Source: Ignavibacteriales bacterium
GTDB taxonomy: Bacteria > Bacteroidota > Ignavibacteria > T3Sed10-11
Assembly: GCA_003567775.1 (NCBI GenBank)
Contig: PWYR01000094.1
Coordinates: 1 to 49,529 of the forward strand
Direction of reading: 5' to 3'
DNA: 49,529 nucleotides
The stretch's first letter is position 1, and each line of letters opens with the position of its first letter. Made by a program: the position numbers and the translations under genes. Shown piece by piece: positions 28,043-36,711 of the stretch. The notes under the pieces are model-generated. The model was not told the origin of the DNA. It saw only the letters and a list, made by a program, of their open reading frames with translations, and did not search any database.

Positions 28043-28058
28043 TGTCCGTTTCCGTACA
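28043..28058. promoter_or_regulatory. Putative activator-binding dyad upstream of its own gene
   Basis: TGTCCGtttcCGTACA fits the TGTYCG-N4-CGNACA pattern of the other two sites. Confidence 0.45.
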
Positions 28059-28107
28059 CTTGAACAGATAGCATTTGTTAAGTGTAAGAAATCCCGGGAA
28101 ATGAATT

Positions 28108-29487
28108 ATGCGTTCAAAACACGGCAAACTCCTTATCATCGATGACGACGAAGACGTCCTCACCGCTGCGCGGTTGTTTCTAAAACAGCATGTAGCATCG
28201 GTGCACACCGAAAAGAATCCGGAAAAGATCCCGTTCCTTATCACGAATGAGTCATACGACGTCATTTTACTCGATATGAACTATACACGCGATGCCACAA
28301 GCGGGAAGGAGGGATTCCACTGGCTTAATAAGATAATCGAACTCGATCCCTCGGCGGTCGTTATTCTCATAACTGCTTATGGCGATATAGAGATGGCGGT
28401 CCGGGCAATCAAAGAAGGTGCGATGGATTTCATTACCAAACCGTGGCAAAACGAGAAATTACTCGCTACCGTAAATGCGGCATTAAAATTGCATAGTTCA
28501 AGATTAAAGATCGATTCGCTCCGTCAGCGTCAGCAACAATTGAGCGCCGATCTCGATCAGCCGTTTCATGAGATGATCGGAACGTCGCCGGCGATGCAGG
28601 ATGTGTTCGGAATAATAAAGAAAGTAGCAAAGACCGATGCGAACGTGCTGATTATCGGTGAGAACGGCACGGGTAAAGAACTTGTCGCGCGGGCGATCCA
28701 CCGGCAGTCCGATCGCGCGAACGAGGTTTTTATCAGCGTAGATATGGGATCGATTACGGAGACGCTGTTCGAAAGTGAGCTTTTCGGCTATACAAAAGGT
28801 GCATTCACCGACGCAAAACAGGATAAACCGGGAAGATTTGAAATTGCATCCGGTGGCACGCTGTTCCTCGACGAAATCGGCAATATATCGCTTCAACAGC
28901 AATCGAAACTTTTAACCGTTTTGCAAAATCGCGAGGTGTATCGCCTCGGATCGAATACACCGCGTCCGATCGACATCCGGCTGCTCTGTGCGACAAACAT
29001 GCCGATTCACGATATGGTAAACGATAATATTTTCAGACAGGACCTGCTTTACCGGATCAACACCGTAGAAATACACGTACCCCCGCTGCGCGATCGTGTT
29101 GAGGATATACCGCTTTTGGTCGAACATTTTCTTGCCGTCTATTCAAAACGTTATAGAAAAAATGTGAAACGATGCTGCTCCGCAGCATTGAAAAAATTGG
29201 AAAATTATTCATGGCCAGGTAATGTCCGGGAATTGCAGCATGCAATCGAGCGGGCAGTAATAATGAGCGATTCGGATATGCTGCAGCCGCAGGATTTTTT
29301 GTTGCAGCGAAGCGAGCAGCACGAAAACGGCATACACGCTCAATCTTTTAAACTCGATGATGTTGAGAAAATAACTATCTTAAAGGCAATCGATAAGTAC
29401 GACGGCAACATCAGCAAAGCGGCGCGTGAACTTGGATTAACGCGCGCATCATTATATCGCCGGTTGGAAAAATATGGCCTACAATAA
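28108..29487 (+). CDS. NtrC-type sigma54-dependent response regulator
   Basis: Receiver (IIDDDED, LLDMNY, FITKPW), AAA+ (GENGTGKELVARAIH, GAFTDA, GGTLFLDEI), Fis-type HTH (ISKAARELGLTRASLYRRLEKYGL). Confidence 0.96.
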   Translation: MRSKHGKLLIIDDDEDVLTAARLFLKQHVASVHTEKNPEKIPFLITNESYDVILLDMNYTRDATSGKEGFHWLNKIIELDPSAVVILITAYGDIEMAVRAIKEGAMDFITKPWQNEKLLATVNAALKLHSSRLKIDSLRQRQQQLSADLDQPFHEMIGTSPAMQDVFGIIKKVAKTDANVLIIGENGTGKELVARAIHRQSDRANEVFISVDMGSITETLFESELFGYTKGAFTDAKQDKPGRFEIASGGTLFLDEIGNISLQQQSKLLTVLQNREVYRLGSNTPRPIDIRLLCATNMPIHDMVNDNIFRQDLLYRINTVEIHVPPLRDRVEDIPLLVEHFLAVYSKRYRKNVKRCCSAALKKLENYSWPGNVRELQHAIERAVIMSDSDMLQPQDFLLQRSEQHENGIHAQSFKLDDVEKITILKAIDKYDGNISKAARELGLTRASLYRRLEKYGLQ

Positions 29488-30874
29488 ATTCAGAATACAT
29501 GTTACACTGCAAGTACTCTTACTCGGAGTTACCGTCTTCATTGTATTGTACCTCTACGTTAGAACCGATTTTGTAGCAACATTATTTCTGATAGGTGCAG
29601 TTATCGTGTTTCAGATTGTTTATCTCATCAGATATGTGGAAACAACAAACCGGGAATTGAACCGCTTTCTGAATGCGATGAAACACGAGGATTATTCGAC
29701 CTCGTTTGCAGGTCTCAAGATCGGGCCGTCATTCGATCAATTGCACAAAACATTTTCCGATTTCACTCAGCAATTTATTCAGGTTCGATCGGAGAAAGAG
29801 GAAAACTACCGGTTCCTTCAGACTGTTGTGCAGCATGTCGGAACGGGCGTTATCTCGTTTGAACCGGGCGGGGAGATTGCGTTGATGAATGCTGCTGCAA
29901 AGCGATTGCTGCATATCGGCGATGTAAAGAACATCAAAAAGCTCAATAACGATGAGCATCGCATAGGCGATACGTTACTCCGGTTGCGAGCAGGTGAAAC
30001 TATGCTCATTCCTTCGACATTCGATAGCACCCGGCAGACCCTTGCAGCGTATGCCACCGAATATAAACTCGGCGAGAAAAAATATACGCTGGTTTCTCTC
30101 CAGAATATTCAAAATGAACTTGACCGCGAGCGAATGGCGAAGGAGCTTGAGATTGCCCGGACAATACAAAAATCGTTGCTGCCGGATCAAAATCCCCGGG
30201 TGCCGGGCTACCGGATTTCGGGTGTCTGCATACCGGCTAAAGAGGTGGGCGGCGATTATTATGACTTCATTCACCTGCCGGATGGTAAACTTGCGCTGAT
30301 CATCGCCGACGTATCGGGAAAAGGTATCCCTTCGGCATTTTATATGACATTGACCAAAGGCATGATACAGTCCCAAATACTGTATACGGGTTCACCAAAG
30401 GAGATCCTGATCCGTGTTAATAATCTTTTGTACAATACCATTGCCGAGAAGTTTTTCGTAACCATGTTTTTTGCAGTGCTGGATCCCGAAAAACGAACAT
30501 TGGTCTGTACCCGTGCAGGACATAATTCTGCAATACATTATCAGTGCGAAACGACACATGTATCACACATACGGCCCGACGGAATCGGGCTCGGTCTTGA
30601 ACGGGGCGAGGTCTTTGAAAAAAATCTTCAAGAGCAAACGCTCCACCTCAAGCGCGGGGATGTAGTTGTTTTCTATACGGACGGATTTACCGAGGCATAC
30701 AATAACGACCGGGTGGAATATGGAGAGAAAAAACTTATGGATTTGATTCAACTCAATGCATCGGTTGATCCGGATGAACTGATTCAAAAAATAACCGACG
30801 ATGTAACGTCATTCACCGGCGCCAACCACCGGCACGATGATATGACAATGATTGCGATAAAGGTGACGGACTGA
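29474..30874 (+). CDS. Membrane-anchored SpoIIE/PP2C-type serine phosphatase with PAS-like sensor
   Basis: Two TMs, PAS-like segment, then LEIARTIQKSLLP, GGDYYDF, IADVSGKGIPSAFYM, FYTDGFTEA, DDMTMIAIK. Confidence 0.93.
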   Translation: MAYNKFRIHVTLQVLLLGVTVFIVLYLYVRTDFVATLFLIGAVIVFQIVYLIRYVETTNRELNRFLNAMKHEDYSTSFAGLKIGPSFDQLHKTFSDFTQQFIQVRSEKEENYRFLQTVVQHVGTGVISFEPGGEIALMNAAAKRLLHIGDVKNIKKLNNDEHRIGDTLLRLRAGETMLIPSTFDSTRQTLAAYATEYKLGEKKYTLVSLQNIQNELDRERMAKELEIARTIQKSLLPDQNPRVPGYRISGVCIPAKEVGGDYYDFIHLPDGKLALIIADVSGKGIPSAFYMTLTKGMIQSQILYTGSPKEILIRVNNLLYNTIAEKFFVTMFFAVLDPEKRTLVCTRAGHNSAIHYQCETTHVSHIRPDGIGLGLERGEVFEKNLQEQTLHLKRGDVVVFYTDGFTEAYNNDRVEYGEKKLMDLIQLNASVDPDELIQKITDDVTSFTGANHRHDDMTMIAIKVTD

Positions 30875-30876
30875 CG

Positions 30877-32232
30877 ATGATCTACAAACATTTTCGTCTT
30901 CATATTATTATTCGCGTGGTACTTATCAGCGCGTCCGTATTATTGCTGTTCTATTTATTGTTTCAAACGGACCTCTATGCGACAACCGCCATCATAGGTT
31001 TGGCGATAGGATTGCAAATATACGGTTTAATCCGTTTTGTCGATCAAACCAACCGCGATCTCTCCCGCTTTTTACTTGCAATTCGTCATGGCGATTACTC
31101 ACAATCATTCACTCCGCGTGCATCGGGCAGATCGTTTAAAGAATTGCACGATGCTTTTAATGAAGTAATCAGTTTTATTCAGGAGCAGCGGTCGGAGAAG
31201 GAAGAGCAATACTGGTATCTCCAGGCAGTTGTACAGCATATCGGGATGGGATTGATAGCATTCCGGCAAAACGGTGAGATCGATCTCATCAACGGCGCCG
31301 CGAGGAAACTTCTTCGAGCTATTACGACACATACCCGACAAGCGGGAGTTACACCCCGGTCTATTCAATCGCTCGAACAAATAAACAAGCCGCTTGCCGA
31401 TGCCGTGTATGCATTGCAGGATGGCGGAAAAAATATCGTCAAAATTCAGACGAGCGATGATATATTTCATCTAGCGGTTTACGCTACAATGTTCAAACTC
31501 GGCGGCGATAGATATACGCTCGTTTCGTTTCAAAATATCGGGCGCGAGCTGGAAGAGAAGGAGATGGAGGCATGGCAGAATCTCATCCGCGTTCTTACGC
31601 ATGAGATAATGAATTCCGTAACTCCCATTTCATCGCTTGCCTCAACCGGGAGTTCGTTAGTTAAAAGTGAAATAGCCGGAGAGGTTGTCGATGATATTCG
31701 CGATGCTTTTCAAACCATTGAGAAGCGAAGCGAGGGTTTGCTTCATTTCGTTAATGCTTACCGGAACCTTACGCGTATTCCGAAGCCCTCGTTTCAAATC
31801 ACCCCGGTGAAAGATATGTTTAATAATATAATCAAATTGCTAAAGCCCCAGATCGCAGGGAACAACACAATGGTTGAAACATCTGTAGAACCGAAAAAAC
31901 TCGAGGTTACCGCCGATCCGGAGTTAATCGAGCAGGTGTTAATAAATTTGCTGAAAAACAGCATCGAGGCATTGCAGGAAAGAGACGGCGCAGTCATACG
32001 GCTCACCGCACGGCTCGATCCGCAGGGACGAGTTGTGATGCAGGTAGCGGATAACGGTCCGGGGATCGTGCCGGAGGCAATCGAAAAAATATTTATTCCG
32101 TTTTTTACCACAAAGGATAACGGATCGGGCATCGGTTTGAGTCTTTCACGCCAGATCATGCGTCTCCACGGCGGGTCGATCAGTGTTCGTTCAATCCCCG
32201 ATAAAGAGACGGTTTTCACGTTGCGGTTTTAG
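30877..32232 (+). CDS. Sensor histidine kinase
   Basis: H-box VLTHEIMNSVTPI, N-box LINLLKNSIEAL, DNGPGI, GSGIGLSLSRQIMRLHGGSI; N-terminal half resembles the preceding phosphatase. Confidence 0.95.
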   Translation: MIYKHFRLHIIIRVVLISASVLLLFYLLFQTDLYATTAIIGLAIGLQIYGLIRFVDQTNRDLSRFLLAIRHGDYSQSFTPRASGRSFKELHDAFNEVISFIQEQRSEKEEQYWYLQAVVQHIGMGLIAFRQNGEIDLINGAARKLLRAITTHTRQAGVTPRSIQSLEQINKPLADAVYALQDGGKNIVKIQTSDDIFHLAVYATMFKLGGDRYTLVSFQNIGRELEEKEMEAWQNLIRVLTHEIMNSVTPISSLASTGSSLVKSEIAGEVVDDIRDAFQTIEKRSEGLLHFVNAYRNLTRIPKPSFQITPVKDMFNNIIKLLKPQIAGNNTMVETSVEPKKLEVTADPELIEQVLINLLKNSIEALQERDGAVIRLTARLDPQGRVVMQVADNGPGIVPEAIEKIFIPFFTTKDNGSGIGLSLSRQIMRLHGGSISVRSIPDKETVFTLRF

Positions 32233-32284
32233 TATTTCAATAATTCATCGATTATTTCTTCAATAACTGAATGGTTCGCCGATT

Positions 32285-32674
32285 ATGAATAGACAAACAT
32301 TCGAAAGCGGTGCTCCGTGGGAATCTGTGTTTGGGTATTCACGGGTAGTTCGTGCCGGGCAATTTGTGTATGTATCGGGAACGACTGCAACAGATACCGA
32401 AGGGAAGATTGTCGGAAGCGGTGATATGTACCGGCAAACATTTCAAACGTTAAATAATATAAAGACGGCGCTTGAAAGTGCGGGAGCGCGAATTGAGGAT
32501 GTTGTTCGTACAAGAGTTTACGTGACGAACATCGACGATTGGGAAAATGTCGCAAAAGCTCATAGCGAATTTTTTAAGGATATTAAGCCCGCTTCAGCGA
32601 TGGTGGAGGTTAAACGATTAATCTCACCGGAAATGCTTGTAGAAATAGAAGCCGATGCAGTTATTGCTATTTGA
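32285..32674 (+). CDS. RidA/YjgF family protein
   Basis: GYSRVVRAGQFVYVSGTTATD...ALESAGARIEDVVRTRVYVTNIDDW. Confidence 0.93.
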   Translation: MNRQTFESGAPWESVFGYSRVVRAGQFVYVSGTTATDTEGKIVGSGDMYRQTFQTLNNIKTALESAGARIEDVVRTRVYVTNIDDWENVAKAHSEFFKDIKPASAMVEVKRLISPEMLVEIEADAVIAI

Positions 32675-32734
32675 AGAATAGTTAGATATACCTATAACTC
32701 TTAAAAATTCCCGGTATTTATATGAAATTTGAAA

Positions 32735-33451
32735 ATGGGTATTCTTGGTGTACAGATATTAAAGCAAATTCCGGATATTCCGAAATGGATATATGTACGA
32801 TGGATGATCCTTTCCGGTCAGGGCAGGATATACCGTGATGATGATTCGGATCTGTCTTCGCTAATTGTTCAGCATCCTACCAATCTGTTGACTTGTGTTC
32901 TCGGTAAACCCGAACCGCAATTAATTTATGAAACAATATCTGCAGAAGATGATCATATTCGTGTGATCGCATTTGAAGAAAATGTTGATTATGTTAAACG
33001 CGTATTGGCGGGATGGGAGCAATCGATCGCGTATCTTCATATGTTATCGAACGAATACAAATGTGAACCGGTGACCGATCATTCGATTAGATTTTTAGAG
33101 AAGGACGAGCTGGCACAATCGACCCGTATCCCGGTCGGTTTGCAGAGTGAATTAAACGAAGCAATGCTGCGTACTCCGGTTGCTGCTTATTTTGTCAATG
33201 CGCAGCCCGTTACGTTTTGTTATGCAGCGGCAGAAACCGAATCATGGTGGGATGTTTCAGTCGATACGCTTGAGGAATACCGTGGTAAGGGATATGCGGG
33301 TTACACCGTTAAATATTTAATTGAATATATGAGGAGTAAAGGCAAGAATCCCGTTTACGGCGCCGAAGAAACCAATGAAGCTTCCACAAAGCTTGCGCGT
33401 AAACTCGGTTTTAAACCGGTTGATAAATTATATCTGTTTAATAGACGCTGA
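32735..33451 (+). CDS. GNAT-family acetyltransferase
   Basis: DVSVDTLEEYRGKGYAGYTVKYLIEYM...EETNEASTKLARKLGFKP. Confidence 0.82.
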   Translation: MGILGVQILKQIPDIPKWIYVRWMILSGQGRIYRDDDSDLSSLIVQHPTNLLTCVLGKPEPQLIYETISAEDDHIRVIAFEENVDYVKRVLAGWEQSIAYLHMLSNEYKCEPVTDHSIRFLEKDELAQSTRIPVGLQSELNEAMLRTPVAAYFVNAQPVTFCYAAAETESWWDVSVDTLEEYRGKGYAGYTVKYLIEYMRSKGKNPVYGAEETNEASTKLARKLGFKPVDKLYLFNRR

Positions 33452-33480
33452 AAAGCGACGGAGTTTTACGGGAAAAATAT

Positions 33481-33566
33481 AACCACAAAGTCTCTAAGTC
33501 TCTAAGATTTTGATTAATAATACTTTACAATTAGTGTTTTCTTTGAGTCTTGGAGTCTTGGTGGTT
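33481..33566. repeat. Imperfect palindromic intergenic element
   Basis: aaccacaaagtctctaagtctctaag (33481-33506) and ctttgagtcttggagtcttggtggtt (33541-33566); 21 of 26 arm positions pair. Confidence 0.75.
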
Positions 33567-33590
33567 CAATTATTTTATTCAGGAAGATAT

Positions 33591-33812
33591 ATGATCTACG
33601 ATTATAAATGCAAACAATGCAATGAAGTATTTGAAGTATGGGCGACCTTATCTGAAAAGAAAAAGGGGTTACAACCCGAATGCCCGAAATGTCAATCGAA
33701 AGAAACCAAGCAGATTATGGGTGCATTGAGTATAGGAGGCGAGAGTTCAAAAACCGGTAACGGCGGAGGTATGCCTCCGCCGATGTGCGGTCCCGGCGCC
33801 GGGTGTTGTTGA
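33591..33812 (+). CDS. FmdB-like zinc-ribbon protein
   Basis: MIYDYKCKQCNEVFEVWATLSEKKKGLQPECPKCQSKETKQIMGALSIG; start set after the upstream repeat. Confidence 0.88.
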   Translation: MIYDYKCKQCNEVFEVWATLSEKKKGLQPECPKCQSKETKQIMGALSIGGESSKTGNGGGMPPPMCGPGAGCC

Positions 33813-33976
33813 CGTCGGTTTCGAGTTTACAGTTTTTAGTTTCGTGTTGTTAAATATTGTAGTGAAATAGAAAATGCTGCCAATAAACACGAAACAAAAA
33901 ACACAAGACACTAAACTATCTAAAATTATGAAGAAAATCACAGTCAAAATCTTCGCGCCGCCGTTCATCACCGTCA

Positions 33977-34392
33977 ATGATAAACTGGTTCACAGCGGCG
34001 GACAGATACAAATCTATCATAGAACGGGAAGGATATTCCGTATCTGCTGAAGTTCGCTTTAACATTAACAGCTATGCACCCAGAGAGATTATTGAAGCGG
34101 CTACGGCTCTACCGCTTTCGAGATACTCCGCGAAGCCGATGAGTCCAGCGCAACGCTCATTATGATGGGAAGCCAGGGACGCGGCTATGTACGCGAAGCA
34201 TTAATATATGCAAATGTCATCGGCTGCGATCTGGGACCGAAAATTACACCGATCGGTTCACTCGCAACGCTTCTCTGGCTTCATGTTCTTGCATATAAAG
34301 GAGTGAAAATCACGTGGGGATACTATTTTAAGATCGGCATCGTATTAACTATTCCAACTTTATTTTTCACGTTGCTCGGATTATATCTATGA
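33977..34392 (+). pseudogene. Decayed universal stress protein fragments fused to ArsB-like C-terminus
   Basis: One frame REGYSVSAEV...APREIIEAA, next frame [23 protein letters not shown], running directly into [45 protein letters not shown]. Confidence 0.7.
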
Positions 34393-34487
34393 AGATATGC
34401 GTAACAGGATGATGGAAAACGATACGCTGAAAGAAATTTTCCGTTCGCAGGATGAATTGGTCGCACAGCTCAAAAAGGAACACAACA

Positions 34488-34859
34488 ATGCTCGACATGA
34501 ACCTAAAACTGGCTGCCGAGGAGTTCGTCCGGTATCTTAATTCATCGAAAGAGGTAAAGGACTTTCAGGCAGTGCAGAAGAAATTTAATAACGATCCGGA
34601 AGTGTCGGAACTCTGTCAGAAGTTCACACGGCTTGCGCAGGAGTTCCGGCAAAAGCAGGCGACGGGTTCCGTGACACAGGAAGAGATCAACACGATCAAG
34701 CAGCTTCAGCAGCAGATAAATACGCATCCGGTAACGCAGGAGTATGCACAGAAGCAGCAGGAACTGAAAATAGTTCTGCAGGAATATAATGTTTGTATTA
34801 GTGAGATAATTGGTCTGGATTTTTCGGCAACTGTTGCTCCACAAACCGGATGTTGTTAA
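34488..34859 (+). CDS. YlbF-family protein
   Basis: Helical ORF LAAEEFVRYLNSSKEVKDFQAVQKKFNNDPEVSELCQKFTRLAQEFRQKQ with C-terminal GCC. Confidence 0.72.
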   Translation: MLDMNLKLAAEEFVRYLNSSKEVKDFQAVQKKFNNDPEVSELCQKFTRLAQEFRQKQATGSVTQEEINTIKQLQQQINTHPVTQEYAQKQQELKIVLQEYNVCISEIIGLDFSATVAPQTGCC

Positions 34860-34905
34860 ATTACAATTAGTAAAGACTTTTACTCAGTAATATAAAGGAG
34901 TAATA

Positions 34906-35319
34906 ATGCGCATTCTCATACTCTGTACCGGCAATTCCTGCCGCTCACAAATGGCGGAGGGATATATTAAACACTTCAAACCCGAATTCGAAGTTTATTC
35001 AGCGGGTACGGCTCCTGCCGAACAAGTACATCCGCTTGCCGTGAAAGTAATGAAAGAAGACGGCGTGGATATTTCCGGAGGAAAACCGAAACTTGTCGAT
35101 GAATTTCTCTCACAACCGTTCGATTACGTTATTACCGTCTGTGATAATGCAAAAGAAACGTGCCCTGTATTTACCGGAAACGTAAAAAAACAACGGCACA
35201 TCGGTTTCGAGGATCCTGCCGCAGCACAAGGAACCGAGGAAGAAGTGCTGCCGGTATTCAGGAAAGTTAGAGACCAGATAAAAAGTGAATTCAAAAAGTT
35301 TGTTGATAGATTACAGTAA
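34906..35319 (+). CDS. arsC: Arsenate reductase / low-molecular-weight phosphatase family
   Basis: ILCTGNSCRSQMAEGY, VYSAGTAPAEQVHPLAVKVM, VITVCDNAKETCPVF. Confidence 0.9.
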   Translation: MRILILCTGNSCRSQMAEGYIKHFKPEFEVYSAGTAPAEQVHPLAVKVMKEDGVDISGGKPKLVDEFLSQPFDYVITVCDNAKETCPVFTGNVKKQRHIGFEDPAAAQGTEEEVLPVFRKVRDQIKSEFKKFVDRLQ

Positions 35320-35808
35320 CACAGGTTTCACCTATTTGGGTTAATTATTGTTAACGCCATTACTTCCATAAATATTTGCTCTCCTTGTTTATTTTTTTCA
35401 CCGACCTCATTTATGCGCCGGATCTAAAAAGCAAATTCCCAAGATTGAAAATTCCGAAATAAGTAATAATAATACTCTATTGTAGAATATCTCGGCAAGA
35501 AAGAGCGTTCATGTCCCCAGAAGAATAATTATAGTTGTGTAAGGGATAACGGTGTGTCGAATATTGCGAATCAGGTGATGCAGTATGCAGCACAAAAAAC
35601 ATTACTATGAATAGTAAATAATCGACAGTAATACCACTACCGGGTTATTTATTAAGAAAATAATGGTATGGTTTTTGATATTAAATGCTTCGTTACTCAT
35701 CGTGCTCTATACATGGGAACAAAAAGTCTACTATTTAAATGCGTAGTCCGGTTAAACAACTGCGTATTTTAAGAAACGGTCAACGTGAGGAGTTAATATA
35801 CTTCTCTC

Positions 35809-36711
35809 ATGCAACGGAGATTCTCAACGATGAAACACACTCATAGTGAGGAATACCTGCCGGAGGATTTAGAAAGCTGTATTGCCGAGCTGAAAAATGA
35901 TCGTTTGTACCAAAGCGCAGCAGAGCAGATTGAAAATTTGTTAAAGTTTGATTATGAGACAAAAATTGCCGCTTTGGAAGAGATTGACATTACAGACGTT
36001 TTCATCGACAACATACCATCCCGGATTGAAAGGGGAGAATTAATAGCAGATTTTACCCGTTTGAAGGTTCAGGAGTCATTTCTTTCCAATCGCTTTTCAG
36101 AATTCTGTAAAATAATAGTTAAAGAAAAAAACGAAAAAGTTGAATCATTGATTCCTGCCGTTCAATCGGGAGAGATAGATTTTTCTCTTCTCCAGAGTGC
36201 TTTGGTCAATCGTGGAGATTATTTATCGATTTTACAACGGGAGTTCGGCATAGAACCTCTTTTGCTGATTTCTCTCTTTGTGAATATCTACAGACCAATT
36301 TTTGAAGCAGCCGTAGAACTCAGCGGAAAGACATTCGATCTCTCACAGTGGAAAAAGAGTTGGTGTCCGTTTTGCGGGTCGTTTCCCTGTATGTCGCGTT
36401 TAGAGAAAGATACGGGGAAAAGGTACCTGTGGTGTATGAGATGCAACAGCGAGTGGCATTTTAAAAGATTGAAATGTCCGTTTTGCGGTGAAGAAGATAC
36501 AAAAAATTTGGACTATTTTTACCTTGATGACGGTAGTCCCTACCGTGTTGATGTGTGTAGGAGTTGTAATGCATATTTGAAGACGGTTGATGAAAAAAAA
36601 GGCGCGTCGGGAAAAGTACTGTTTTTAGTGGAGGATATCAAGACTACTTATTTGGATCTACTGGCTGTAAAAGAAGGTTTTCACAAAAAAGTTAAAGGAT
36701 ATGAGCAATGA
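35809..36711 (+). CDS. fdhE: Formate dehydrogenase accessory protein FdhE-like
   Basis: CPFCGSFP, WCMRCNSEWHFKRLKCPFCGE, VDVCRSCNAYLKTVD; overlaps start of the FDH alpha gene. Confidence 0.88.
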   Translation: MQRRFSTMKHTHSEEYLPEDLESCIAELKNDRLYQSAAEQIENLLKFDYETKIAALEEIDITDVFIDNIPSRIERGELIADFTRLKVQESFLSNRFSEFCKIIVKEKNEKVESLIPAVQSGEIDFSLLQSALVNRGDYLSILQREFGIEPLLLISLFVNIYRPIFEAAVELSGKTFDLSQWKKSWCPFCGSFPCMSRLEKDTGKRYLWCMRCNSEWHFKRLKCPFCGEEDTKNLDYFYLDDGSPYRVDVCRSCNAYLKTVDEKKGASGKVLFLVEDIKTTYLDLLAVKEGFHKKVKGYEQ

